From the NCBI GenBank assembly GCA_024638545.1, contig JAHEKD010000167.1:1-6057 (forward strand): DNA of 6,057 bases, given 5' to 3'. This document shows positions 1 through 5,790 of the stretch, piece after piece. Origin of the DNA: Gammaproteobacteria bacterium (GTDB taxonomy: Bacteria > Pseudomonadota > Gammaproteobacteria > Arenicellales > JAHEKD01). The position numbers and the translations under genes were made by a program. The notes beneath the pieces were generated by a model, which did no database searches, was not told the DNA's origin, and worked only from the letters and a program-made list of their open reading frames with translations. Each line of letters opens with the position of its first letter. The first letter of the stretch is position 1.

Positions 1-482
1 AAGTGGTTGTGCACAGTAATACTACAGCGGGTGTTTCAAATTTTAACTGTGTCCAGACCAGCTCGAAACGGGTAGACTGCGCTGTTCGAATTAGCAGTTC
101 GGGTGACTTGAAACTGAAGGCAACGGATCAGGCAGGGAATGTTTCATATGCCGGTAAGAGTGGTTATCAGATATCCGGATCAAATTATACCGGATTCGGG
201 GACAAGCCAAGAATAACGGTGAACGCCCCCACAAAAGTGAGTTCGAGCACAATTACAGACACTAAGATCATTGTGACAGACACCAAGGGACTTTCAAAAT
301 TCGGTGTCTCTATTCGATACGGCAATACTGCTGGCGTCTCGAATTTTAACTGTGTTCAAACCAGCAGTAAGCGTGTGGACTGTAGCTTACGTATTACCAG
401 ATCAGGTACATTGATGCTTAAGGCAAGGAATTGGGCAAATATTTTGCACCACAAAGATATTCCAGGTTATAAAATTAACTAG
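1..482 (+). CDS. C-terminal part of a repeat-containing, probably extracellular Ig-like protein (5' end outside window)
   Basis: The reading frame is open from the window edge to a TAG at 480-482, giving about 159 visible residues; the real start lies upstream. A GTG at position 3 could be read as a start, but it has no ribosome binding site in view and falls inside a repeat unit, so the gene is taken as truncated by the window. The protein holds two copies of a module with a period of 101 residues. Each copy has the block TAGVSNFNCVQTSSKRVDC (residues 8-26 and 109-127), with two cysteines 11 residues apart that could form a disulfide. The first copy then reads KATDQAGN, a pattern common at the end of bacterial Ig-like beta-sandwich repeats; the last copy has drifted there. 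Low charge, many Ser/Thr/Asn and paired Cys suggest an exported surface or secreted protein. Its overall function cannot be told from this fragment. It may be the tail of an adhesin or of a secreted enzyme. Confidence 0.75.
   Translation, partial: VVVHSNTTAGVSNFNCVQTSSKRVDCAVRISSSGDLKLKATDQAGNVSYAGKSGYQISGSNYTGFGDKPRITVNAPTKVSSSTITDTKIIVTDTKGLSKFGVSIRYGNTAGVSNFNCVQTSSKRVDCSLRITRSGTLMLKARNWANILHHKDIPGYKIN
24..383 (+). repeat. Two protein-level tandem repeat cores, 303-base period
   Basis: The cores lie at 24-80 and 327-383. They encode the same 19 residues, TAGVSNFNCVQTSSKRVDC, yet 12 of the 19 codons differ, all synonymously. The sequence similarity continues beyond the cores (for example VRIS.SG.L.LKA against LRIT.SG.L.LKA), so the whole module of about 100 residues is repeated. 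The first copy probably begins before the window. Confidence 0.85.
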
Positions 483-510
483 TTGACTGAAATTTGAATT
501 ATAATTTTAA

Positions 511-533
511 AAAGGCGGCCTATAGTCGCCTTT
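511..533 (+). terminator. Hairpin terminator after the repeat-protein gene
   Basis: A 9-base-pair stem, AAAGGCGGC pairing with GTCGCCTTT and including one G-U pair, closes a 5-base CTATA loop, 28 bases after the TAG stop. The upstream side is A/T-rich (TTTTAA). The downstream tail, CATTTCA after the TTT of the stem, is only partly T-rich, so termination may be moderate. The AAA/TTT flanks could let it work in both directions. It separates the upstream gene from the metalloprotease gene. Confidence 0.7.
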
Positions 534-548
534 CATTTCAATCATGTC

Positions 549-577
549 TTAAATATATTTAATCTTAATATATTTAA
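549..577. repeat. Pair of AT-only palindromes upstream of the protease gene
   Basis: TTAAATATATTTAA at 549-562 is a perfect 14-base palindrome. TTAATATATTTAA at 565-577 is the same sequence with one base missing. The two start 16 bases apart, about 145-170 bases before the protease start codon. They could be a paired protein-binding site (for example for an AT-preferring regulator) or simply low-complexity AT-rich DNA. No convincing sigma-70 promoter was found in 541-720. Confidence 0.4.
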
Positions 578-706
578 CATAGCTGATTAATAATACTGAA
601 CATAACAAAAAGACTCTCAAAATTTATTGCATTCTGTATATAGACAGATACTGGTGATACAAAGCATGGTAATGTGACAAGGGTAACCTGAAAAGTAGGT
701 GTTTAT

Positions 707-711
707 AGGAG
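707..711 (+). promoter_or_regulatory. Ribosome binding site of the metalloprotease gene
   Basis: AGGAG lies nine bases before the ATG at 721. This supports 721 as the start rather than the in-frame ATG at 781, which would remove the charged N-terminal part of the signal peptide and has no comparable site. Confidence 0.7.
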
Positions 712-720
712 TATTTATTA

Positions 721-3204
721 ATGTTAAATATTTTGACACGGAGTTTAAGTTTCAAATTTGAAGGAAAATATCGCTATTTAATGGCAACTGCGTTAGGTGT
801 TTGTGCTGCGTTTGCAACCATGCCTGTTTATTCCTCGCAGTCATTATACTCGCTAATCATTAAACGCGATATTGTCCAGCCGGGTGCCGGGGCTGAACAG
901 ATCAACGGTTCGGTAGGGCAGGTCCATTTCGATAACCTGTCAATGGCCAATCTGGCTCAGGGCGTAGTCGTGGATGTGCCGCTTCCGGGCGGCAAGCTTG
1001 TCACCGGCCGGGTAATTACATCAAGAAAAAATTCTGTCAGGTCCACTGGCACTGGTCCATCGTCTGGCGCCGCCGCAGGTGTTCGACGAACGATTATCTC
1101 GTTCGATAACAATGCGGGATCTGTTGAATTGACATTCAACAACAACGCCGTGACCCAAATGATGGTGCATGACGTCACTGATGATTATATTTACGTGGCG
1201 GATATTAATACCAGCGGTGATGGCCAGCTCCGCCTGCAGGACAACAATGATTATTATTGCGTTAAATTTCCAAAAACAGATCCTTTAAATGGTATTGCTC
1301 AGCGCTCGCGTCAGGTCCAGGCACAGATTCCGGATATCAGCACATTGAATAATCTTCAAAGCCGTCCGGGTTCGGCTAATGTGCTTTATCTCGATTACTG
1401 GGGAGGCACTTTAACGGACTCCTACTGGAACGCAAACTACACCAGCAACGCACCTATCAATTACACAGCATTTGATCGAGATGGTGATCCCGGCAGTTTT
1501 TCAAGTTCTGAGCGTTACAGCATGTGGTTGGCGTGGCGTGAGGTGGTTGAAGACTTTGCCCCCTTTGATATCAATATCACTACCAGTCGCTCAGTCTATG
1601 AAGCCGCCGCTGTAACTAATCGCTCACAAATGATCATCACAACCACCCGCAGCTGGTACTACAGCCCACATGGCGGAGTGGCGCTGGTAAATATTTTTGA
1701 TGACGACAGTGAATATTATAAAGTGGCCTGGGCCTGGAATTTAACCGATACAAGTATGGGCATGACGATTTCCCATGAGGCCGGACATCAAATGGGCCTG
1801 GAGCATGATGGCATTGACGCACAGAGTTACTATATAGGTCATGGTCTATGGGGGCCAATTATGGGCGCACCGTTTGGCAAACCCTATGTGCAGTGGAGCA
1901 AAGGGGAATACCCGGGCGCCAATCAGCCTGAAGATGATATTGCCAAAGTGACTGCAAAACTCGGTTTAATTTCTGACGATGCCGGCAATGGCTTTGCCAG
2001 TTCAACATCACTTGACCTACCTATCGACAGCGGCAAGAGATTGATTGGCTATGGTGATACTGACACCTATAAATTCACTCTCAGCGCGCCTGGCGATGTG
2101 GACATCGAGGTGGCGACACTGCTGGGTAATGAAGATGAAGCACGTGCCGCCAATCTTGCCATGAATGTGTTAATGGTTAAACTCAATGCCAGTGGTGGTG
2201 TTGAATCCAATATAAGCAGTATGGATTCTTCTGACAATGTGCCCTTATCGCCATTAACCAACGTCTTTGAATATTCCGGTAAACTCGGAGCGGGTACGTA
2301 TGCACTGCAGATTTCACCAAATTCACCCGACACGAATTGGGCAACGGGTTTTGGCGGTTATGCCAATGCCGGCGAATATCGGCTGTCTATCAATGCCGAT
2401 AATGTAGGCATCAATACGGCAGGCAGACCATCTATTGACCGATTAACGGATGTCGGGCTCTTTATCTGGGAAAATGCAAAAAATAACTGGACTATAAATG
2501 TTGTTTCAGGTGATCTGCCGCGTGTCGTTGAGTTTGATGTGTTATCGAATCTGCCATTAACCAATGTTCTGCCCATCAGCATTGAATCCAGTGACCTTTT
2601 CATCCAGTTATCAAACAGCCTGGACCTAAGTTTTAACGTTAGCGCTCCCTGGGTCGATGGTGTCAAATTTACCATGAACGATCAGTCTGATACTTGTGTT
2701 TCAATGCTTAATGCAGATGTGCCCATCTATCTTGGGCCAGATCGAGTTCTGATGCCGCCAGCCTTCGATTTAAACACATTGGGTCAGTGTGATCCGGCAA
2801 GCATTAAAACCATGGGGCCGCCGTCGATAGACCGCTCAGCGGATACTGGAATATTTATCTGGGAGAGCGCATCAAATGAGTGGGTAGTCAATGTGGTCGC
2901 AGGTGACGGCAATGGTGATGGCGGGCCGCTGGTCGTTGATCTTGATGTCGTGTCGGATCTATCGCTGAACAATATTGTGCCTTTAAGCATTGAGCCCGAT
3001 GATGATTTTGCTGTACTGCCGAACAGCTTGGATATGCGCCTGAACGTCAACGCTCCCTGGTTGGATGGTCTCAGGTTTACGGTAGAGGATCAGAGTAATA
3101 CCTGTATTTCAACAACCAACGTCGATGTGCCGATTTACCTCGGACCGCAGCGAATCGCGGTCGGCGACAATTTGGATTTGAGCAACAACACAACCTGTGA
3201 CTGA
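721..3204 (+). CDS. Secreted zinc metalloprotease (metzincin, reprolysin-like) with PPC-like domain and duplicated C-terminal module
   Basis: This 827-residue protein should be exported and should cleave proteins outside the cell. Residues 1-38 form a long Sec signal peptide with a likely cut after VYS (38/39). A propeptide-like region follows to about residue 210, and the catalytic domain spans about 215-415. The zinc motif is HEAGHQMGLEHDG: ligands H352, H356 and H362, catalytic E353, and the metzincin D363. The Met-turn is M381 in GPIMGAP. Segments such as VLYLDYWGG, VVEDFAPFDINITT and VQWSKGEYPGA fit a bacterial family of secreted peptidases that I recognise by pattern. Residues about 419-558 resemble a pre-peptidase C-terminal (PPC) beta-sandwich. 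Residues 568-691 and 699-827 are two copies of a module I do not recognise. No membrane anchor or sorting tail is seen, so release through a type II pathway is likely (inference). C180 is the only cysteine between the signal peptide and the C-terminal modules. The substrate is unknown. The gene seems to stand alone after a terminator. Confidence 0.9.
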   Translation: MLNILTRSLSFKFEGKYRYLMATALGVCAAFATMPVYSSQSLYSLIIKRDIVQPGAGAEQINGSVGQVHFDNLSMANLAQGVVVDVPLPGGKLVTGRVITSRKNSVRSTGTGPSSGAAAGVRRTIISFDNNAGSVELTFNNNAVTQMMVHDVTDDYIYVADINTSGDGQLRLQDNNDYYCVKFPKTDPLNGIAQRSRQVQAQIPDISTLNNLQSRPGSANVLYLDYWGGTLTDSYWNANYTSNAPINYTAFDRDGDPGSFSSSERYSMWLAWREVVEDFAPFDINITTSRSVYEAAAVTNRSQMIITTTRSWYYSPHGGVALVNIFDDDSEYYKVAWAWNLTDTSMGMTISHEAGHQMGLEHDGIDAQSYYIGHGLWGPIMGAPFGKPYVQWSKGEYPGANQPEDDIAKVTAKLGLISDDAGNGFASSTSLDLPIDSGKRLIGYGDTDTYKFTLSAPGDVDIEVATLLGNEDEARAANLAMNVLMVKLNASGGVESNISSMDSSDNVPLSPLTNVFEYSGKLGAGTYALQISPNSPDTNWATGFGGYANAGEYRLSINADNVGINTAGRPSIDRLTDVGLFIWENAKNNWTINVVSGDLPRVVEFDVLSNLPLTNVLPISIESSDLFIQLSNSLDLSFNVSAPWVDGVKFTMNDQSDTCVSMLNADVPIYLGPDRVLMPPAFDLNTLGQCDPASIKTMGPPSIDRSADTGIFIWESASNEWVVNVVAGDGNGDGGPLVVDLDVVSDLSLNNIVPLSIEPDDDFAVLPNSLDMRLNVNAPWLDGLRFTVEDQSNTCISTTNVDVPIYLGPQRIAVGDNLDLSNNTTCD
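2422..3201 (+). repeat. Tandem duplication coding for two ~125-residue C-terminal modules of the protease
   Basis: Unit 1 is residues 568-691 and unit 2 is residues 699-827, joined by a 7-residue linker. By my hand alignment they are about 55% identical in protein. Both begin G.PSIDR and carry FIWE near the start, NSLD and APW.DG in the middle, and VPIYLGP near the end. Each has one internal Cys and one near-terminal Cys exactly 31 residues apart (C659/C690 and C795/C826), each pair ending Cys-Asp. Unit 2 has a five-residue Gly/Asp-rich insertion (GDGNGDGG). The layout suggests two disulfide-stabilised beta domains, perhaps for substrate or surface binding; that role is inferred. Confidence 0.85.
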
Positions 3205-3258
3205 TTTTAGCTTGTAATTTGTTTCAACATCAGCCCCGTTCTGAAGCGTGTCTTTAAA

Positions 3259-3273
3259 CCGGGTTTCTCACCA
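3259..3273 (+). repeat. Outlying copy of the inverted-repeat end motif
   Basis: CCGGGTTTCTCACCA differs by one base from CCGGATTTCTCACCA at 3375-3389, the left end of the element described at 3374-3586, and has the same orientation. It may be the end of a second, overlapping or older copy of the same element. Position 3205 to this motif shows no gene and no clear terminator for the protease gene. Confidence 0.5.
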
Positions 3274-3373
3274 GGCGCACCGATTGTCAGGGCGTGTGTT
3301 ATGAATCAAGGCGTGATGTTAAAAAATACAGACGCAGAGCAACGACACCCTGCCGGTTTGGTTTTTCGCCGCC

Positions 3374-3586
3374 CCCGGATTTCTCACCACCCTACTACTG
3401 CGACGGTGCCTTGCCACGCCCTGTGGGCATTTTACTCGGTCAGGGTCCTCGACATAGTGTCAACGATGCCTGCGGGCCCTTGTGCCGGCACATATGCTGA
3501 TAACATAATGCCGGCCTTTGGTCGTCAAACCCATACAGGCCGCATCCTTTAACCGTCTCGCTACGAAGTCCGGTGAGAAATGCGGG
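3374..3586. mobile_element. MITE-like or decayed insertion element with imperfect inverted ends
   Basis: The left end reads CCCGGATTTCTCACC (3374-3388). The right end, read inward on the other strand, is CCCGCATTTCTCACC (3586-3572), a match of 14 in 15 bases. Similarity resumes further in: TACTGCGACGGT (3396-3407) against TAGCGAGACGGT (3563-3552 on the minus strand), 9 of 12 bases. This gives imperfect terminal repeats of about 34-35 bases around a 213-base unit that is richer in G+C than its flanks. No transposase fits inside, and no clear target-site duplication was seen, so exact borders are unsure. It sits between two convergent genes, a tolerant place for insertion. Short overlapping open frames here (3294-3500 and 3301-3552) look incidental. 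It could instead be a structured RNA or a multi-copy intergenic repeat. Assignment to an IS family was not possible from sight. Confidence 0.5.
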
Positions 3587-3650
3587 TTAGAGTCGGTCAG
3601 ATATGTCTGCAAGCTTTTGTTATCAATACCGCAGTAGTTACTTTTTCAGT

Positions 3651-5447
3651 TTACCGGGCTGGGCTGTGCCCGTGGCGCGTTTTTTTAGCACTCATTGTTG
3701 TTTTTTGATGATTTACTCGATTGGTTTTACGGTACTCACTTTTGTGGGATTTATCAAAGCAAGCCTTTTTCCCTAACCTGGAAATTTTCAATTGCTGTCC
3801 TGAGACCCATACCTTTTTTAGCGACCTGAAAAGTGCTTTGGGCATGCCTTCAGGCAGGTCCACAAGCGAATGATCATCATAGATACTGATCTGACCGATA
3901 TATTTTGAATCAATATCAGCTTCATTAGCGATTGCACCGACAATATTTCCAGGTTTTACGTCGTGATTATGCCCGACTTCGATACGATAACGCTCCATCT
4001 GGTGATCAGGCAGAGATGTTTTCTCCCTTGCAGGTATGCGTTCATGAGGCGAATGCTTTGCTGAAAATTCCGCAGCTTTATTGCGTTGTGAATGGCCGAA
4101 ATTCTCGCGGCGAGGACCGGGTCGTTCTTTAAGTAGCAGCGGCGCGTCTCCCTGTGCCAGTATAGCGAGTGCAGCGGCAATATTTAACGTAGGGACATCA
4201 TGCTCCTGGCGATATTGTTCAATCAGTTGTGCATAAAATCCCAGCTCTTTACGCTTGAGTGTTTCGGATATACTCTTATTGAAATTGGTGATACGTCTTG
4301 CATTGATGGTTTTAGTAGAGGGTTGCTCCATCAGCTCAATCTTGCTGTTAGTGGCCCTTTCAATTGAGTGCAGTAATCGCCTCTCTCTGGGTGCCACAAA
4401 CAGGACCGCATCACCTGCTCTACCTGCGCGGCCCGTTCGGCCAATCCGATGTATGTAGGATTCAGCATCATGGGGAATATCAAAATTAATGACATGGCTT
4501 ATTTGCTCTACATCCAAGCCCCTGGCCGCGACGTCTGTTGCAACAACGATTTCAAGTTTTTTCTTCTTCAGGTCCTCTACAGTGCGTTCACGCTGACGTT
4601 GCTGTATGTCACCGTTAAGCGGTGCGGCTGCATATCCCCTGGCCTCAAGTTTTTCAGCCAGCTCAACCGTCGCTGTTTTAGTCCGTACAAAAACAAGTAC
4701 CGCATCGAAGATTTCAGATTCAAGTATGCGTGTCAAGGCATCCAGTTTGTGAGCAAAACCGCTGACAGGCCAGTAGCGCTGGCGGATGGTGTCCGCAGTT
4801 GCCGTCCTTACTTTGATAATGACTTCTTCAGGTGAATTCAAGTGATTCTGGGCGATGTGACGTATCGGCCTCGGCATGGTTGCCGAGAACAGGGCTGTTT
4901 GACGTTTTTCCGGCGTCTGCTCCAGAATCCACTCGACATCGTCAATAAATCCCATGCGCAACATCTCATCAGCCTCATCCAGAACCATTGCCCTTAATTT
5001 ATGGAGTTTAAGCGTACCCCGGCGCATGTGATCCATCACACGTCCCGGCGTACCCACTATGACATGCACACCACGCTTCAGAGCGCTGATTTGAGTTCGA
5101 TAATCCTGTCCACCGTAAATGGGTAAAACGTGGAAACCTTTCAATCTGGAAGCGTAGGTTTTAAAGGCTTCAGCAACCTGAATAGCAAGTTCACGCGTGG
5201 GTGCAAGCACCAGGATTTGAATTTCCTTTTGTTTCAGGTCCAGATTGGATAATAAGGGCAGGGCAAAAGCTGCCGTTTTACCGGTGCCAGTTTGCGCCTG
5301 ACCGAGGATATCTTTACCTTCAAGTAATAACGGAATTGTTTGTGCCTGAATGGGTGTCGGCGTTTCGTAACCCACGTCCCTGAGCGCAGATAATATTGGA
5401 TCGTTAAGCGCCAGTTGGTCAAACGCGGTTACCATTTTGGTTTTCAT
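3651..5447 (-). CDS. deaD: ATP-dependent DEAD-box RNA helicase DeaD (CsdA)
   Basis: This 598-residue cytoplasmic enzyme uses ATP to open short RNA duplexes. In related bacteria DeaD helps large ribosomal subunit assembly, mRNA turnover and growth in the cold. All core motifs are present: Q motif around F9 to Q34, motif I AQTGTGKT (51-58), Ia PTRELA (83-88), Ib TPGR (133-136), II DEAD (157-160), III SAT (188-190), IV VFVRTK (252-257), V ATDVAARGLD (303-312) and VI HRIGRTGRAGR (333-343). Residues about 484-559 match the DbpA/DeaD-type RNA-binding domain, with YRIEVG, IVGAIANEADI and YIGQI. A 39-residue basic tail follows. The length is slightly below that of E. coli DeaD (about 629). Start: ATG at 5447, with an in-frame ATG four codons later; neither has a strong ribosome binding site. 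The gene converges on the protease gene and diverges from the binding-protein gene, so it is probably monocistronic. No clear terminator was found beyond its stop. Confidence 0.95.
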   Translation of the reverse strand: MKTKMVTAFDQLALNDPILSALRDVGYETPTPIQAQTIPLLLEGKDILGQAQTGTGKTAAFALPLLSNLDLKQKEIQILVLAPTRELAIQVAEAFKTYASRLKGFHVLPIYGGQDYRTQISALKRGVHVIVGTPGRVMDHMRRGTLKLHKLRAMVLDEADEMLRMGFIDDVEWILEQTPEKRQTALFSATMPRPIRHIAQNHLNSPEEVIIKVRTATADTIRQRYWPVSGFAHKLDALTRILESEIFDAVLVFVRTKTATVELAEKLEARGYAAAPLNGDIQQRQRERTVEDLKKKKLEIVVATDVAARGLDVEQISHVINFDIPHDAESYIHRIGRTGRAGRAGDAVLFVAPRERRLLHSIERATNSKIELMEQPSTKTINARRITNFNKSISETLKRKELGFYAQLIEQYRQEHDVPTLNIAAALAILAQGDAPLLLKERPGPRRENFGHSQRNKAAEFSAKHSPHERIPAREKTSLPDHQMERYRIEVGHNHDVKPGNIVGAIANEADIDSKYIGQISIYDDHSLVDLPEGMPKALFRSLKKVWVSGQQLKISRLGKKACFDKSHKSEYRKTNRVNHQKTTMSAKKTRHGHSPAR

Positions 5448-5648
5448 GGTTAAATTCCGATTAGGGTAATTGTAGACTAGTGCCGGGTGAAAGCTTAATA
5501 AAGCCAGACGCCGCCGTGAATAAAATTCCGCGCTTAAGTTTTTACTATTTAAACGGGTGTTGTAGTTTAACGACTTTATGATTAATTAGCACACTTTAAT
5601 TTCAGGCATTGTCGAAAATAAGGGCACGGGCACCGCTATTCTGCCCTG
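5448..5648. other. Divergent intergenic region, deaD side
   Basis: This stretch lies between the deaD start and the promoter proposed for the binding-protein gene, and holds no gene. It must contain the deaD promoter and leader, but no good sigma-70 match was seen on the minus strand. A long leader would fit the cold-regulated deaD genes of other gammaproteobacteria; this is inference only. Small structures seen are a tandem GGGCAC repeat (5622-5633) and a 6-base inverted repeat AGGGCA/TGCCCT (5621-5626 and 5642-5647) just before the proposed -35 box, which could be an operator. Confidence 0.35.
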
Positions 5649-5649
5649 T

Positions 5650-5678
5650 TTGCTTAGTTTTCCCGCTCAGGCTAGAAT
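5650..5678 (+). promoter_or_regulatory. Possible sigma-70-type promoter for the substrate-binding protein gene
   Basis: TTGCTT (5650-5655) and TAGAAT (5673-5678) are separated by 17 bases, the preferred spacing. The -10 box matches the consensus in five of six bases, the -35 box in three. Transcription would start near 5685 and leave a leader of about 105 bases before the ATG at 5791. Confidence 0.45.
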
Positions 5679-5708
5679 TACCCTACTAAACATCATCGTG
5701 GGTCGAAT

Positions 5709-5756
5709 ATGAAGCGCGCTGATTTATGCTCTTGTCACCGCGATGGCTGTTTTTAA
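5709..5756 (+). CDS. Possible 15-residue Cys-rich leader peptide
   Basis: An ATG in the presumed mRNA leader opens a frame coding for MKRADLCSCHRDGCF and ending in TAA at 5754-5756, 34 bases before the next gene. Three of fifteen residues are cysteine. The upstream GTGGG (5698-5702) is only a weak ribosome binding site. No clear terminator or anti-terminator pair was seen around it, although a T-rich run (GGCTGTTTTT) overlaps its end. It could be a regulatory leader sensing translation, or chance. Confidence is low because any short frame of this length can arise at random. Confidence 0.2.
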   Translation: MKRADLCSCHRDGCF

Positions 5757-5780
5757 GAATTTTTAATAATTACTTTTAGC

Positions 5781-5786
5781 AGAGGA
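5781..5786 (+). promoter_or_regulatory. Ribosome binding site of the substrate-binding protein gene
   Basis: AGAGGA lies four bases before the ATG at 5791. The spacing is a little short but usable. It fixes the start that gives a complete signal peptide. Confidence 0.65.
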
Positions 5787-5790
5787 TATT

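Noticed and set aside
500..505. Perfect TATAAT hexamer after the first gene
   Set aside because: No -35 box at usable spacing (TTGACT at 483-488 is only 11 bases away), and it lies just before a terminator hairpin.
2358..2675. 105-codon minus-strand frame inside the metalloprotease gene
   Set aside because: It is antisense to the repeat-coding region; a similar shadow (2784-3050) appears opposite the second module because the modules are duplicated.
3482..3491. GTGCCGGCAC perfect palindrome
   Set aside because: Short, inside the proposed element, and without a partner site; likely incidental in this G+C-rich stretch.
3294..3552. Two overlapping small open frames (68 and 83 codons) between the convergent genes
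   Set aside because: They overlap in different frames, have no good ribosome binding site, run across the left border of the inverted-repeat element, and show Cys/Pro/Arg/His-rich composition typical of chance frames in G+C-rich noncoding DNA. The 83-codon frame at 3301-3552 is the less unlikely of the two and could be a repeat-family protein, but nothing here proves it.
3655..3672. Inverted repeat CGGGC/GCCCG at the end of deaD as a terminator
   Set aside because: The stem is only five bases, lies within the coding sequence, and is not followed by a T-run on the minus strand.
4449..4835. 128-codon plus-strand frame inside deaD
   Set aside because: It lies wholly opposite conserved helicase codons, so it is a shadow of deaD, with no start signal of its own.
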